Source: Flavobacterium gillisiae (lineage in GTDB: Bacteria; Bacteroidota; Bacteroidia; Flavobacteriales; Flavobacteriaceae). Taken from it: a stretch of DNA of 64,000 nucleotides. Under the pieces are notes generated by a model that was given only the letters and a program-made list of their open reading frames with translations, was not told where the DNA came from and did not search any database. The DNA lies in the NCBI RefSeq assembly GCF_900107635.1, contig NZ_FNRD01000011.1, forward strand, positions 100,868 to 164,867, given 5' to 3'. The translations under genes were made by a program, and so were the position numbers. Shown here piece by piece: positions 9,294 to 18,794 of the stretch (position 1 is the stretch's first letter; every line of letters begins with the position of its first letter).

Positions 9294-9323
9294 TTAAGAT
9301 TTAGCATTCAACAGTTAACATAA

Positions 9324-10193
9324 TTATAGAATGTGCTTCTGTGCTTTATAGGAAGAACGAACTAATGGGCCACTCTCTACATGACGAAATCCTAATTCTA
9401 ATCCGTATTTTTCATAGATGGCAAATTGATCTGGTGTGATAAATTCTTTAACCGGTAAGTGTTTTTTACTTGGTTGCAAGTATTGACCTATTGTTACCAC
9501 ATCTACATTAGCTTCACGAAGATCTCTCATTGTCTGAAAAACTTCTTCTTCTTGCTCACCAAGACCAAGCATAATCCCAGACTTTGTTCTCTTGATTCCT
9601 TTTTCTTTTAGGTATCTTAAAACTTCTAAGCTACGGTCATATTTCGCTTGAATACGCACTTCACGAGTTAGTCTGCGTACGGTTTCCACATTATGAGAAA
9701 CTACTTCAGGATTCGCGTCCACAATACGGTCAATGTTTCTTTCGATACCTTGGAAATCAGGAATCAAAGTCTCCAGAGTAGTGGTTGGATTCATTCTTCG
9801 GATGGCTTTTACAGTTTCTATCCAAATAATAGAACCTCCATCTTTTAAATCATCTCTGTCTACGCTGGTAATTACAGCATGTTTGATATTCATGATTTTT
9901 ATGGAACGCGCTACTTTTTCAGGCTCATCCCAGTCTACCGTTTCAGGTCTACCGGTTTTTACGCCACAAAAACCACAAGAACGGGTACAGGTATTTCCTA
10001 AAATCATAAATGTAGCAGTCCCTTCACCCCAGCATTCACCCATGTTAGGGCAGCTTCCTGATGCACAAATCGTATTCAAACTATATTTATCCACTAAGCC
10101 ACGAAGCTCAGTGTATTTTTGTCCTATCGGGAGTTTTACCTTCAACCATTTTGGTTTTTGAACAGGTAAAGTATTTTCTAAAACAGTTTCCAT
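9324..10193 (-). CDS. lipA: Lipoyl synthase
   Basis: The protein has 289 residues. Both iron-sulfur cluster motifs are complete: the auxiliary cluster cysteines Cys43, Cys48 and Cys54 (C-x4-C-x5-C), and the radical SAM cysteines Cys69, Cys73 and Cys76 (C-x3-C-x2-C). The C-terminal R-S-S-Y motif that ligates the auxiliary cluster is present (G-P-L-V-R-S-S-Y). It inserts two sulfur atoms into octanoyl groups on lipoyl domains. No lipB is visible next to it. A promoter -7 element lies just upstream. Confidence 0.97.
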   Translation of the reverse strand: METVLENTLPVQKPKWLKVKLPIGQKYTELRGLVDKYSLNTICASGSCPNMGECWGEGTATFMILGNTCTRSCGFCGVKTGRPETVDWDEPEKVARSIKIMNIKHAVITSVDRDDLKDGGSIIWIETVKAIRRMNPTTTLETLIPDFQGIERNIDRIVDANPEVVSHNVETVRRLTREVRIQAKYDRSLEVLRYLKEKGIKRTKSGIMLGLGEQEEEVFQTMRDLREANVDVVTIGQYLQPSKKHLPVKEFITPDQFAIYEKYGLELGFRHVESGPLVRSSYKAQKHIL

Positions 10194-10211
10194 AAATCAA
10201 TTTTGAGACTG

Positions 10212-10219
10212 CAAATATA
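10212..10219 (-). promoter_or_regulatory. Bacteroidota -7 promoter element for lipA
   Basis: On the minus strand this reads TATATTTG, matching the TAnnTTTG consensus, 19 bp upstream of the lipA ATG. No clear TTG box is seen at the expected distance, so the call rests on the -7 element alone. Confidence 0.5.
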
Positions 10220-10379
10220 AGGAATGTTGATTTAAAATAGGGTGTTTCGGGCATGAAGCTTGAGCGCCGTTTTTATATTGCTTTTTTATACTGCTTTTTG
10301 GAGCTAATTCCAGCTTTTCATTGCTTTCTAGGCTAGAACTATAGGTATTTGTTAATGTTTTGTTTCTAGGTGTAGACAT

Positions 10380-10412
10380 AAAAAAAACAGAACCTCTCGA
10401 TTCTGCTTTTTT
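10380..10412 (-). terminator. Terminator after the TonB-like gene
   Basis: A short stem CAGAA/TTCTG (388-392 and 401-405 of this kilobase) is followed on the minus strand by a run of eight T. It lies just after the stop of the gene at 10421. Confidence 0.65.
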
Positions 10413-10420
10413 GTTGAAGA

Positions 10421-11248
10421 CTAATTCATTTGAACAATGATGGGTAGATTGTAGGAGGTTCGCACTGGTTTAGAACCTATCATTCCTGGAGTCCATTTTG
10501 TTTTTAAAGACTTTAACACCCGAATAGCTTCTTTTCCTAGTCCATAACCAGGATCGTTTTTTACTTGTACGTCAGTCATACTTCCGTCTTTTTCAACCAC
10601 AAAAGAAACATAAATACGAATACTTCTTTCAGCGTTTATTTCAGGGCTTTCAAAATTCTTCCCTATGTAGGTGTAGAATTTAGCAATTCCCCCAGGAAAT
10701 TCAGGAAGCTTGTCTAGTAGCGCACTGGTTACAACGGTATTTCCGTAATCAGTGATTGCGGGAGTAGCATTTCCTATTCCTTGTGATGCAACAGGATTGG
10801 TCCCGATAATTGCAACCCCATTAGAACTCTCATTTATTGGTGCTGTGTTTTCAATGTTTTTCGCAATGTCTGGAGTCGCTAATGCAGCTTTTACTATTGT
10901 GGGATTTATGAACTGTTGTTTTTCAATGAGGACCGTAGGTTTTTGTTGGATCGCCTTCGGGAGAATCGGTTGTTCAATCTTTTTTACTTGATTCGGAAAA
11001 ATTTTAGTCACCTGAATAATTTGATCAATACTGTCGGGAGTTAGTGTAGGTATGTTTTTTTCAGGATTAAGAAGACTCATAATCTTTGGAATACTTGCTA
11101 GAGAAGCACATAATAGTAAACCCATAAAAAGTGCAAATAAGGAAGTTTTGGCACTTTCTTGACGCAATTGATATGCCCCGTATTCTTTGTTTTTGTTTTC
11201 GAAAACTAGATTAATCCAGCTGGTTTCGTAAAGACTTAGTTTTGACAT
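10421..11248 (-). CDS. TonB-like energy transducer
   Basis: The protein has 275 residues. The N-terminus carries the Bacteroidota TonB motif N-K-E-Y-G-A-Y-Q-L-R before a single transmembrane helix (about 35-55). A Pro/Ile/Lys-rich periplasmic linker (about 70-180) and a C-terminal TonB domain (about 190-275, with F-P-G-G, V-x-F-x-V-x-x-D-G-S and W-x-P-G) follow. TonB proteins pass proton-motive force to outer-membrane transporters. No exbB or exbD lies nearby, so this is an orphan copy. It sits downstream of the ECF sigma gene with a 186-bp gap that holds no other gene. Confidence 0.88.
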   Translation of the reverse strand: MSKLSLYETSWINLVFENKNKEYGAYQLRQESAKTSLFALFMGLLLCASLASIPKIMSLLNPEKNIPTLTPDSIDQIIQVTKIFPNQVKKIEQPILPKAIQQKPTVLIEKQQFINPTIVKAALATPDIAKNIENTAPINESSNGVAIIGTNPVASQGIGNATPAITDYGNTVVTSALLDKLPEFPGGIAKFYTYIGKNFESPEINAERSIRIYVSFVVEKDGSMTDVQVKNDPGYGLGKEAIRVLKSLKTKWTPGMIGSKPVRTSYNLPIIVQMN

Positions 11249-11434
11249 AATTCATGGATTTAATGGGTTAAGTATCAGTTAAATCATAAGCATGTGCTAT
11301 TTTAAGTACTAACGCAAATAACAAGAAATTTAGTATGTAAAACAGAGGTTATTTTTGCAAGAAAAATAGGAAGAGTAGAAAAGTATAGTGTAGGGGGATT
11401 TTTTAAGCTAACAAGGTGCTAATGAGGAACTGAA

Positions 11435-11986
11435 TTAGCGCTTATCTCGAATGATTTCTGCTAGTAATTTTTTAGCGCGAAGGAGTTTAATTTTCACGTT
11501 ACTTAACGGCTCGTCAATTTTGTTGGCGATTTCCTGATAACTCATTTCTTGAAAATAACGCAATTGGATTACTTCCTGGTAATGGGGTTTGAGCTCTTTT
11601 ATATATCGCAGTAACTGAGAAAGATTTTGTTCTGTTATCAGTTCGTCTTCTTTAGATGGAGTAGTGTCAGCAATATTGTAAGCTTTCTTGTCTTCTTGGT
11701 CTGTAATTTCTACAAAAAGACTGGATTTCTTTTTGCGTAATAAATCGATATGCACATTTTTAGCAATACTAATAAGCCAAGTGTTAAACTGGAATTCAGG
11801 GTTGTAACTCGCAATTTTATCAAAAGCTTTCGAAAATGTTTCTATAGTAATATCCTCAGCGCTGGTCTCGTTTTCGGTGCGTTTTAACATGAAGCCATAT
11901 ACTTCATTCCAGTAATAATTCAATAGAAAGGTGAAGGCCGCTTGATCTCCTTTTTTTGCTTTTTCGATTTGATTATTTATTTCCAA
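11435..11986 (-). CDS. ECF-type RNA polymerase sigma factor
   Basis: The protein has 183 residues. Sigma region 2 (about 10-85, including E-D-I-T-I-E-T-F-S-K-A-F) and region 4 (about 120-178, with Y-Q-E-V-I-Q-L-R-Y and the helix-turn-helix M-S-Y-Q-E-I-A-N-K) are clear. The start codon is TTG at 11986: no ATG occurs before residue 33, and the TTG start gives the normal family N-terminus. The first 10 bp overlap the 3' end of the upstream glycosyltransferase gene. No anti-sigma gene is adjacent, so its control is not evident. Confidence 0.9.
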   Translation of the reverse strand: MEINNQIEKAKKGDQAAFTFLLNYYWNEVYGFMLKRTENETSAEDITIETFSKAFDKIASYNPEFQFNTWLISIAKNVHIDLLRKKKSSLFVEITDQEDKKAYNIADTTPSKEDELITEQNLSQLLRYIKELKPHYQEVIQLRYFQEMSYQEIANKIDEPLSNVKIKLLRAKKLLAEIIRDKR

Positions 11987-13083
11987 TGTACCGGTTTTGA
12001 GAAAGTATTCAATATAAAGATATTGATTTGTGTGAATATAAGCACTAATTCAACAATAGGAAACCAATATTTTAAATCTTTCTCCTTTAATTTTCCCGCT
12101 GAAAAACCGATAACAATCCAAACAGCAATATATCTCACAGCAATTAAACTTAATACCAGAATCCAACGAAATTGAAAGGATAGTAAGATAATAGGAAGTA
12201 TAACAAACAATAACTGGGAACAATAGAAAAGGCCTAATTGTAATTTATCTAATGTGTTATAATGGTTTGCGGTAGCAACATGCCTTCTTTTTTGGGTAAT
12301 CCAATCTCTATATTTGGTTTTCGGTTTCGAATATGTGAAACTTTCGGGAGCGTAAGCAATAGCCGTGTTTTTTGCTGTAGCAGCTTCATTTACAAATAAA
12401 TCATCATCTCCCGATCGTATCTGAATGTGATTTATAAAACCGTTTACATTAAAAAACTCGTCTTTTTTGTAGGCTAAATTTCTACCTACTCCCATATAAG
12501 GATGTCCTGCTTTTGCCCATGAAAAGTATTGTATTGCAGTAAGTAGAGTTTCAAAACGAATTAATTTGTTAAGAAAGGAGTTGGCGATTTTTTCGTATCC
12601 TCCGTATCCTAATACAATCGTTTTTTGCATTGTAAACTGAGAACTCATGGCTGTTATCCATTCTTTAGAAGTAGGATAGCAATCAGCATCTGTAAATAAT
12701 AAATAATCGTTTTTAGCAGCTTTTATTCCTAAGGTTAGGGCGTATTTTTTATTTCCCCAAAAGGCCTCGTTATTTTGGACTTTTACCAAACGGATATTTG
12801 GATATTGTTTTTCAAAGTCTTCAAATATATCCAAAGTACCATCACTTGAAGCGTCGTCTATCAAGACGATTTCAAAATCAGGGTAGTTCTGTTCAGCAAG
12901 TAGCGGAATAAAATTAACCACATTTTCCTCTTCGTTTTTGGCGCATACGATAACAGATACGGAAAGTCTTTTCGGTGTTGTTTTTTGTGCTTTAGCGAAA
13001 GAAAATTTTCCGAAAACACCTAAATAATATGAAAGTTGAATGGCAACGACAACAATAAAAAAGTAAAGAATTATTATAAGCAT
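11977..13083 (-). CDS. Family 2 glycosyltransferase, membrane-bound
   Basis: The protein has 368 residues from the chosen ATG at 13083, which begins directly with a transmembrane helix; an ATG at 13128 would add 15 residues of doubtful coding character. The GT-A domain has the V-I-V-C-A-K-N-E start, D-D-A-S-S-D and the D-A-D metal-binding motif, plus a G-D-D-D segment further on. Two or three transmembrane helices follow (about 285-365). It probably transfers a sugar from a nucleotide donor to a lipid or polysaccharide; the substrate is unknown. Its stop codon lies inside the sigma gene start, so both genes belong to one transcript. Confidence 0.85.
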   Translation of the reverse strand: MLIIILYFFIVVVAIQLSYYLGVFGKFSFAKAQKTTPKRLSVSVIVCAKNEEENVVNFIPLLAEQNYPDFEIVLIDDASSDGTLDIFEDFEKQYPNIRLVKVQNNEAFWGNKKYALTLGIKAAKNDYLLFTDADCYPTSKEWITAMSSQFTMQKTIVLGYGGYEKIANSFLNKLIRFETLLTAIQYFSWAKAGHPYMGVGRNLAYKKDEFFNVNGFINHIQIRSGDDDLFVNEAATAKNTAIAYAPESFTYSKPKTKYRDWITQKRRHVATANHYNTLDKLQLGLFYCSQLLFVILPIILLSFQFRWILVLSLIAVRYIAVWIVIGFSAGKLKEKDLKYWFPIVELVLIFTQINIFILNTFSKPVHWK

Positions 13084-13182
13084 CTGAGTTTTATGAGTTA
13101 TTAAACCCGAAATTTCGGGAAAGCGCAAAGGTATGAATAGAATTGTGAATTGTAAATGATAAATTATTGAATTTTTAAAAAA

Positions 13183-13797
13183 TTATCGAGGACATTTTTT
13201 CATCTCATTTGCAAGTGCAACTGACTGATTGTCTTCAGTTTTTTCTAATTCTGATATGATATTCTCGTAATTTTTATCATCACGATTTTGAGATAGTTTT
13301 TTTGTCGCGTGAATTTCGGTAATTTCAATTTCAAAAGCGACAATTCCGCGAGTTTGCATCATGGTTTTTTTTGATAAACCTTCAACACGAACAGGGTTCT
13401 CAGATGATTTCTCGTATTTATCTACTAATTTCTTTAAAGATGTTATAACAGCTTCTCCTTCGATAATTCTAATTCTACCATAAACGTGTACCGCGATATA
13501 ATTCCAAGTAGGAACATTTTCATGATCGTACCATGAGGATGAAATATAGGAGTGCGGACCAGAAAAAATAGCCAGTATTTGATCATTCTCAGAGAAACCT
13601 TTCCATTGTGGATTTTCTTTTGAAAGATGTCCTTGCAAAATAGTTTTCCCTTCTTTGTTAGTGTCCAGCTCCAGCGGGATGTGGGTTGCAGTTAACTTGG
13701 CTTCTGTTTGATTGATAAGGATGCCAAAACTATTTGCTTGTAAAAAAGCATGAATGTCTTCTTGATTTTCATTTTTGTAAATATCAGGGATGAACAT
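13183..13797 (-). CDS. PaiB-family FMN-binding protein
   Basis: The protein has 204 residues. It begins M-F-I-P and has the family motifs A-T-H-I-P-L, G-H-L-S-K-x-N-P-Q-W and the S-S-W-Y stretch with T-W-N-Y. This is the split-barrel flavin-binding fold of PaiB/YP-like proteins, first described as negative regulators in Bacillus. The molecular role is not certain; FMN binding is the likely shared trait. It stands alone between the glycosyltransferase and murB. Confidence 0.87.
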   Translation of the reverse strand: MFIPDIYKNENQEDIHAFLQANSFGILINQTEAKLTATHIPLELDTNKEGKTILQGHLSKENPQWKGFSENDQILAIFSGPHSYISSSWYDHENVPTWNYIAVHVYGRIRIIEGEAVITSLKKLVDKYEKSSENPVRVEGLSKKTMMQTRGIVAFEIEITEIHATKKLSQNRDDKNYENIISELEKTEDNQSVALANEMKKCPR

Positions 13798-13885
13798 GTG
13801 ATTTTTGATTTTAGATTAACGTTTTTATAATTTGGTCACTAAATCGCATTACTCAGCATTAGAATTTTGGTATTGAAACTTTAAT

Positions 13886-14899
13886 TTATATTATATTCAC
13901 TTCGGCTTCAATGTAAATGCCAAATGTTTTAAAAATCGTTTCTTGAATGTTTTTTGAAACATTTAGAATTTCTAGTCCCGTCGCCTTTCCATAGTTCACT
14001 AAAACTAACGCTTGGTTTTTATGGATTCCTGCGTCTCCAAAGCGTTTTCCTTTAAAGCCAGCCTGCTCTATCAGCCATCCTGCAGGTACTTTTACTTCGG
14101 TTTCTGAGATGTCATAGTATTTCATTTCAGGAAATTGCTGATGTATTTTTTCGAAATCAGATTTTAAAAGGATTGGGTTTTTAAAAAAGCTACCGCTGTT
14201 TCCTAGTTCTTTGGGATCGGGTAATTTACTTTGTCGAATGGCAATAACAGCATCACTTACCTCCTTCAAACTAGGGTTTGTAATGTTGTTTTTAGATAAT
14301 TCATTCGTGATATCACCGTAGGACGTATTGATATTGTGGTTTCGTTTTGTTAATTTGAAAACCACTGACGTAATTATGTATTGGTCTTTTACTTCGTTTT
14401 TAAAGATGCTTTCACGATATCCGAAACGACACTCTTCTTTTGTGAATATTTTTAATTCTTGATTTATAGTGGTTAGCGCTTCACAAGACACAAAAGTATC
14501 TTTCATTTCGGTTCCATATGCCCCGATATTTTGTACGGGAGTAGTCCCTACATTTCCCGGGATAAGCGACATGTTTTCCAGTCCGCCAAAATTTTGATCA
14601 ATTGTCCATAATACGAATTCGTGCCAGTTTTCACCAGCTTGGCTTTCTACCCAAACGTAATCTTCATTTTCACTTACAATTTTTTTTCCTTTCAGGTCAA
14701 TGTGAATTACTAAAGCTTCAATATCTTTAGTTAAAAGCATGTTGCTACCACCACCAAGGATGAATTTACTGTCGGATTTGTTTTGCACTAAAATAGTCGT
14801 CAATTCGGCGATACTGTGTACTGCCACAAATTGTTTTGCTTTGGCTTCAATGCCAAAAGTATTATAGTTTTTTAGAGAAAAATCAGTTTGTATTTCCAT
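13886..14899 (-). CDS. murB: UDP-N-acetylenolpyruvoylglucosamine reductase
   Basis: The protein has 337 residues (type I length). The FAD-binding domain has G-G-G-S-N-M-L and the I-P-G-N-V-G-T-T-P-V-Q-N-I-G-A-Y-G segment. The catalytic Ser lies in G-N-S-G-S-F-F-K-N-P, and the distal Glu region (I-E-A-E-V) is present at the C-terminus. MurB reduces the enolpyruvyl group with NADPH to make UDP-MurNAc for peptidoglycan in the cytoplasm. A -7 element precedes it, so it may be transcribed separately from asnB. Confidence 0.96.
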   Translation of the reverse strand: MEIQTDFSLKNYNTFGIEAKAKQFVAVHSIAELTTILVQNKSDSKFILGGGSNMLLTKDIEALVIHIDLKGKKIVSENEDYVWVESQAGENWHEFVLWTIDQNFGGLENMSLIPGNVGTTPVQNIGAYGTEMKDTFVSCEALTTINQELKIFTKEECRFGYRESIFKNEVKDQYIITSVVFKLTKRNHNINTSYGDITNELSKNNITNPSLKEVSDAVIAIRQSKLPDPKELGNSGSFFKNPILLKSDFEKIHQQFPEMKYYDISETEVKVPAGWLIEQAGFKGKRFGDAGIHKNQALVLVNYGKATGLEILNVSKNIQETIFKTFGIYIEAEVNII

Positions 14900-14934
14900 G
14901 AAAGAAAGTGCTTTTTATGAATGAGTTTCGGGTC

Positions 14935-14942
14935 CAAAAGTA
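14935..14942 (-). promoter_or_regulatory. Bacteroidota -7 promoter element for murB
   Basis: On the minus strand this reads TACTTTTG, a match to TAnnTTTG, about 36 bp upstream of the murB ATG. No good TTG box is seen. Confidence 0.45.
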
Positions 14943-14946
14943 AGAA

Positions 14947-16794
14947 TTAAAATTTATTTGCATAGCTTTTCATCCAGATATGCATCATAAATAATGGCAT
15001 AATATATGGAATCATTCTGATATCTCCTTTTTCTAAATTCTGAATTAGTTGCTTGATGTTTATATTTTCGAAGTAAGGCATTCGAAAAAGATCACTTTTC
15101 GAAAAAGATTCTAATTCGTCTTTGAAAGCGGGGCTTTTTATTAAATAATCTCCCCATGGAGCACTTAGTCCTACTTTTTTGAATTTTAGAATTTCTTCGG
15201 GTAGACGGTCTTGCATTGCTGTTTTTAGAATGAATTTTCCTTTTTTTCCGGTGAACATCCATTTGTCTTCCAAAGAACCTAAACCTATTATTAGTCTTTG
15301 GTCTAAAAAAGGTTCGCGGCATTCTATTGATGCGCCCATAGTGACACGATCATTTCGGTAAAGAAGTGAGCGTAAATACGTTTGCTGATCAAAATAGAGC
15401 GCTTGTCTTCTTAAGTTATCCGGATACAAAGCTTTTGCTTCTTTATATATTTTCCTTCTATATTCATTTTTGGGTGTAGCATGAATTCCGAAAGTTTTTG
15501 AAATATCTTCAGGATAAATATTACAACCATTATAGAATATTAAATCAGATTTTTTACTGATCTGCGAATATCGAATGAGCTTTTCATAACGTGGATTTTT
15601 TTCAAAAAGATCCAAATTTCCTATCGTCGCAATTGAATTTAGTAAGGATGGGTATTGTAATGTTTTGTATCGAACATAACCACCCATCAATTCATCAGCA
15701 CCTTCACCAGATAGTAAGACTTTCACATGTGGTTTTGCCATTTTTGAGAGAGCTAGTAAATGCGGCTCACTTAAATGCATTATGGGTTCGTCTTGAAGGT
15801 AGGTTGACTCTATTAGATTGTCATAAAGAGCTGTGCCCTCGAGTTGCATAGTATGAAAATCATATCCGAATTTTTCAGCCATCTTTTTTGCTAGATGTGA
15901 TTCGTTGTGTTCTTCCTCCTTGAAACCGATATTGAAGGTTTGTACGCTTTTGTAATTTTGGTGGTTTAAGGAAGTAAGAATTGATGAAGAATCGAGGCCT
16001 CCACTCAGTAAAACACCAACAGGAACGTCACTTACCATTCTTAATCTTACTGAATCATCAAAAGTTTCTTTAAACCATTCGACTGGATTTTTAATTTTAG
16101 GTTGATTTTGAATTTCCTTTTTTAAATTCCACCATTTATTACTAGTGATTTTTCCTCCTTCATGGATGGTCATACTATGTCCGGGAAGTACTTTGTTTAC
16201 ATTTTGATATAAAGTATTTTTCCCTGTTACAAATCTGTTAAAAATATATTCTTCTAGTCCGTCCTGAGCAATTTTAAGTGGAACCCCAGCTGTGAAAAGC
16301 GCTTTTTGTTCAGATGCAAAATAGAATGTTTCGTTATAAAATGAATAATATAGAGGTTTGACACCCATTCTATCTCGCACGAGGACAAGCTTTTTTTCTA
16401 ATTTATCCCAAATGGCAAATGCAAACATTCCGTTGAGACGAGAAAGCATTTTTAAGCCATAGAGTTCATAAAGTTTCATTAAAACTTCAGTGTCAGAGCT
16501 TGTCTTGATATCAAATCCATTACTTTTTAGTTCAGGATAGAACTCCTTGAAATTGTAAATTGCACCATTGTACACCATTACATATCTTTCGTTATCAGAA
16601 AGAAAAGGTTGATGACCAGCAGCCGATACATCAAGAATTGAAAGCCTTCTATGACCGAAACCAATATTATTTTCAATAAAAACGCCGGAATCATCAGGGC
16701 CGCGATGTTCCAGTGAATCACGCATCTTGGTCAGAAGACGATTATCCACTTTTTTTTGTGACTGTATATGTAAGATTCCATTAATTCCACACAT
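14947..16794 (-). CDS. asnB: Asparagine synthetase, glutamine-hydrolysing
   Basis: The protein has 615 residues. The N-terminal glutaminase domain starts M-C-G-I-N-G, so the catalytic Cys2 is in place, and R-G-P-D-D-S-G and N-G-x-I-Y-N follow. The synthetase domain holds the ATP pyrophosphatase loop L-S-G-G-L-D-S-S. The start at 16794 is fixed by the need for Cys2. The divergent, glycan-cluster type of AsnB often amidates sugars or acids rather than aspartate, and here it follows a GT4 gene by 2 bp, so a role in surface-glycan modification is a fair alternative. Confidence 0.9.
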   Translation of the reverse strand: MCGINGILHIQSQKKVDNRLLTKMRDSLEHRGPDDSGVFIENNIGFGHRRLSILDVSAAGHQPFLSDNERYVMVYNGAIYNFKEFYPELKSNGFDIKTSSDTEVLMKLYELYGLKMLSRLNGMFAFAIWDKLEKKLVLVRDRMGVKPLYYSFYNETFYFASEQKALFTAGVPLKIAQDGLEEYIFNRFVTGKNTLYQNVNKVLPGHSMTIHEGGKITSNKWWNLKKEIQNQPKIKNPVEWFKETFDDSVRLRMVSDVPVGVLLSGGLDSSSILTSLNHQNYKSVQTFNIGFKEEEHNESHLAKKMAEKFGYDFHTMQLEGTALYDNLIESTYLQDEPIMHLSEPHLLALSKMAKPHVKVLLSGEGADELMGGYVRYKTLQYPSLLNSIATIGNLDLFEKNPRYEKLIRYSQISKKSDLIFYNGCNIYPEDISKTFGIHATPKNEYRRKIYKEAKALYPDNLRRQALYFDQQTYLRSLLYRNDRVTMGASIECREPFLDQRLIIGLGSLEDKWMFTGKKGKFILKTAMQDRLPEEILKFKKVGLSAPWGDYLIKSPAFKDELESFSKSDLFRMPYFENINIKQLIQNLEKGDIRMIPYIMPLFMMHIWMKSYANKF

Positions 16795-16796
16795 AG

Positions 16797-17864
16797 CTAA
16801 TTTGTTTTAGTAGTGTTAATTAATTCGTGGTATTTGGCGGCAATTATTTTCATATTGATTTTATAATCGACGTTTTCTTCGATAAATTTTCTGTTATTCA
16901 AAACGGATTCTTTCCTATAATCAGTGTGTTCGAAGGCCCATGCTATTTCTTCAGCTAGCATTTTTGAATCATCGACATTGATTAATTGTCCGTTTTCACG
17001 ATGGGTAATCCAGCTTTGATTACCGGGAATATTGGAAACAATAGGATAACAATTAGAGGCCATTGCTTCAAATAATGATGCTGATACGCCTTCGGTTGTT
17101 GGCATACTAATATAAAAGTTAGACTCTTGTAGTAATTTAGGTAATTCCGTATTTTGAATTCTCCCTGTAAAAAAAACCTTCTTCTCAATATTTAATTTTT
17201 TTGCTAAATTTTGTAAGTTAGCAAGCTGTGTTCCGTCGCCAACGATAGTGAGGATAAAGTCAATCCCTTTTTTGTTTAAAAGGTCAAATGATTTTAAAAT
17301 GGCATCATGACGGTATTCAGGCAATAGAGAACGAGTGACAATTGCAGTAATTTTTTCGGGATTTGCGGTGTTTTTATTGTCAAATTTCGATAAGTCAATC
17401 CCTTTTGGAAGAACCAAGACTTTGTTCATCTCCACATTCGCTTCAGTCATTGAAAGAGTCATTACCGGCCCCCAAGCATGAATAAGGGTCGCTTTTTTGA
17501 AGGCGTAATTTTGAATTATTATTTTGAGCGGCAATAGAATAGAGTCTTCTGGCCATAAGTCGGTTCTGCCCTGTTGTGCAATAGCCACCGGTTTTATACC
17601 AGATAAAGCGGCAAGAAGGCCGTAGCTCGTGGTTCTTTCGGCAATGACCATATCTGGTTGGTGCAGCTTTATTATCTTCTTAATTTTAAACAAAGCAAAG
17701 TTGTATTCACAAAGCCGTTTTATTCTGTTGAAAAAAGTATCGCTTGGTGTTTTTAATTCCCAACTGATTATTTCAAAATCACCAAATTCTTTTAGTCCAT
17801 TCGTCCAAGTTATGGCATCAGCTCTATAAGATTCGCCAAGAAAAAGTATTTTTCTTTTTTTCAT
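16797..17864 (-). CDS. Family 4 glycosyltransferase
   Basis: The protein has 355 residues in a GT-B fold. The C-terminal domain has the donor-site stretch V-F-F-T-G-R-I and the E-x7-E-like segment T-E-G-V-S-A-S-L-F-E-A-M-A-S (about 258-271) typical of GT4 enzymes. It probably adds a sugar to a cell-surface glycan or lipid; donor and acceptor are unknown. It is the middle gene of an operon with the DUF2461 gene (9 bp upstream) and asnB (2 bp downstream). Confidence 0.87.
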   Translation of the reverse strand: MKKRKILFLGESYRADAITWTNGLKEFGDFEIISWELKTPSDTFFNRIKRLCEYNFALFKIKKIIKLHQPDMVIAERTTSYGLLAALSGIKPVAIAQQGRTDLWPEDSILLPLKIIIQNYAFKKATLIHAWGPVMTLSMTEANVEMNKVLVLPKGIDLSKFDNKNTANPEKITAIVTRSLLPEYRHDAILKSFDLLNKKGIDFILTIVGDGTQLANLQNLAKKLNIEKKVFFTGRIQNTELPKLLQESNFYISMPTTEGVSASLFEAMASNCYPIVSNIPGNQSWITHRENGQLINVDDSKMLAEEIAWAFEHTDYRKESVLNNRKFIEENVDYKINMKIIAAKYHELINTTKTN

Positions 17865-17873
17865 CGAAATAAA

Positions 17874-18551
17874 TTAAAATTCGTCAGTAGTCAATGCCCG
17901 ATTGATAAACTCATTCAAAGGTTTTAAAAGGATGAGTTTTTTACTCATTTTAGAAACGAAATCTTTATTCAGGATTTCTGATAGGTCAAACTTAACACTA
18001 GCTTCAAAACTTTTTAGTTTTAAAAGTTCAATTGCGGGATGTTCTTTGTCGTATCCTCTAGGTGGGTTTTTGAGTGTGCTTTTTTCATTTCGATCAAAAT
18101 CTCCAAATACCTTTTTAAATTCTTTTTCATTTAAAATTGCTTCTAAATCATCATAAAAATAAGCGATTTCTTTGCGAACTTTTTTCAAATCGTCTGCTAA
18201 CGGTGCATAGAAGCCACCGGCGATAAAACTGGCGCCTTTTTCGATATGAACATAATAGCCAGCACGGCTTTGTCCTTTTGTTCCTGATGACAGCCAAACT
18301 CCTATGTGAGACTTGTAAGGTGATTTGTCTTTGGAAAACCGAATGTCCCGATTAATCCTAAAAGTGCAGTTTTTTACTTCTAGCAGTTCTAATGTGGGGT
18401 CCAAAGGTTTCATGATATCAAGAAAATCAGCAACTAGTTGATGGTAGTCTTTTTTGAAAATCTCGTATCTTTTTTTATTATCTAAAAACCAATCCCGGTT
18501 GTTATTTGCTTGTAAATCTTTCAGGAACTGTAGTGAATCTTTTGAAAGCAT
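17874..18551 (-). CDS. DUF2461 family protein
   Basis: The protein has 225 residues. The family core N-N-R-D-W-F-x-x-N-K-x-x-Y appears at about 17-30, followed by R-D-x-R-F-S-K-D-K-S-P-Y-K and G-Y-Y-V-H-I, all diagnostic of DUF2461 (TIGR02453). The function of the family is not known. No signal peptide or membrane segment is visible. It is the first gene of the operon with GT4 and asnB. The 240 bp upstream of it (18552-18794) hold no gene. Confidence 0.85.
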   Translation of the reverse strand: MLSKDSLQFLKDLQANNNRDWFLDNKKRYEIFKKDYHQLVADFLDIMKPLDPTLELLEVKNCTFRINRDIRFSKDKSPYKSHIGVWLSSGTKGQSRAGYYVHIEKGASFIAGGFYAPLADDLKKVRKEIAYFYDDLEAILNEKEFKKVFGDFDRNEKSTLKNPPRGYDKEHPAIELLKLKSFEASVKFDLSEILNKDFVSKMSKKLILLKPLNEFINRALTTDEF

Positions 18552-18794
18552 GCTGTTACTATTGTAATTGTGTTTTTAAATCTTCTTCGTTTCTTTGTTT
18601 TTGGATGCTAAAAGAATAGGAAGTTTGTAGATTTTTATTTGTGACAGGAAGGTCTTGTTTTTATCTGCATTTAGATTAATAATGACAATGCTATCAGTAA
18701 ATCCTAATTCACAAATTTACAAGGACGTAGGCCAATCTGCATATAAATAAATGAATACTTTTTCACTATATTCCTAGCTGCTCACGTGGATAAT

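Noticed and set aside
10197..10379. 60-codon minus-strand open frame upstream of lipA
   Set aside because: It overlaps the lipA -7 element, has no recognisable domain, and its composition is not typical of neighbours. It starts just after the terminator of the TonB-like gene.
13084..13128. Upstream ATG for the family 2 glycosyltransferase
   Set aside because: It would add 15 residues before the first membrane helix with no family match; the ATG at 13083 starts directly at the helix.
15092..15322. Minus-strand 76-codon frame within asnB
   Set aside because: It lies in a different frame of asnB and is very rich in Arg, Lys and Asn, as expected for a shadow frame.
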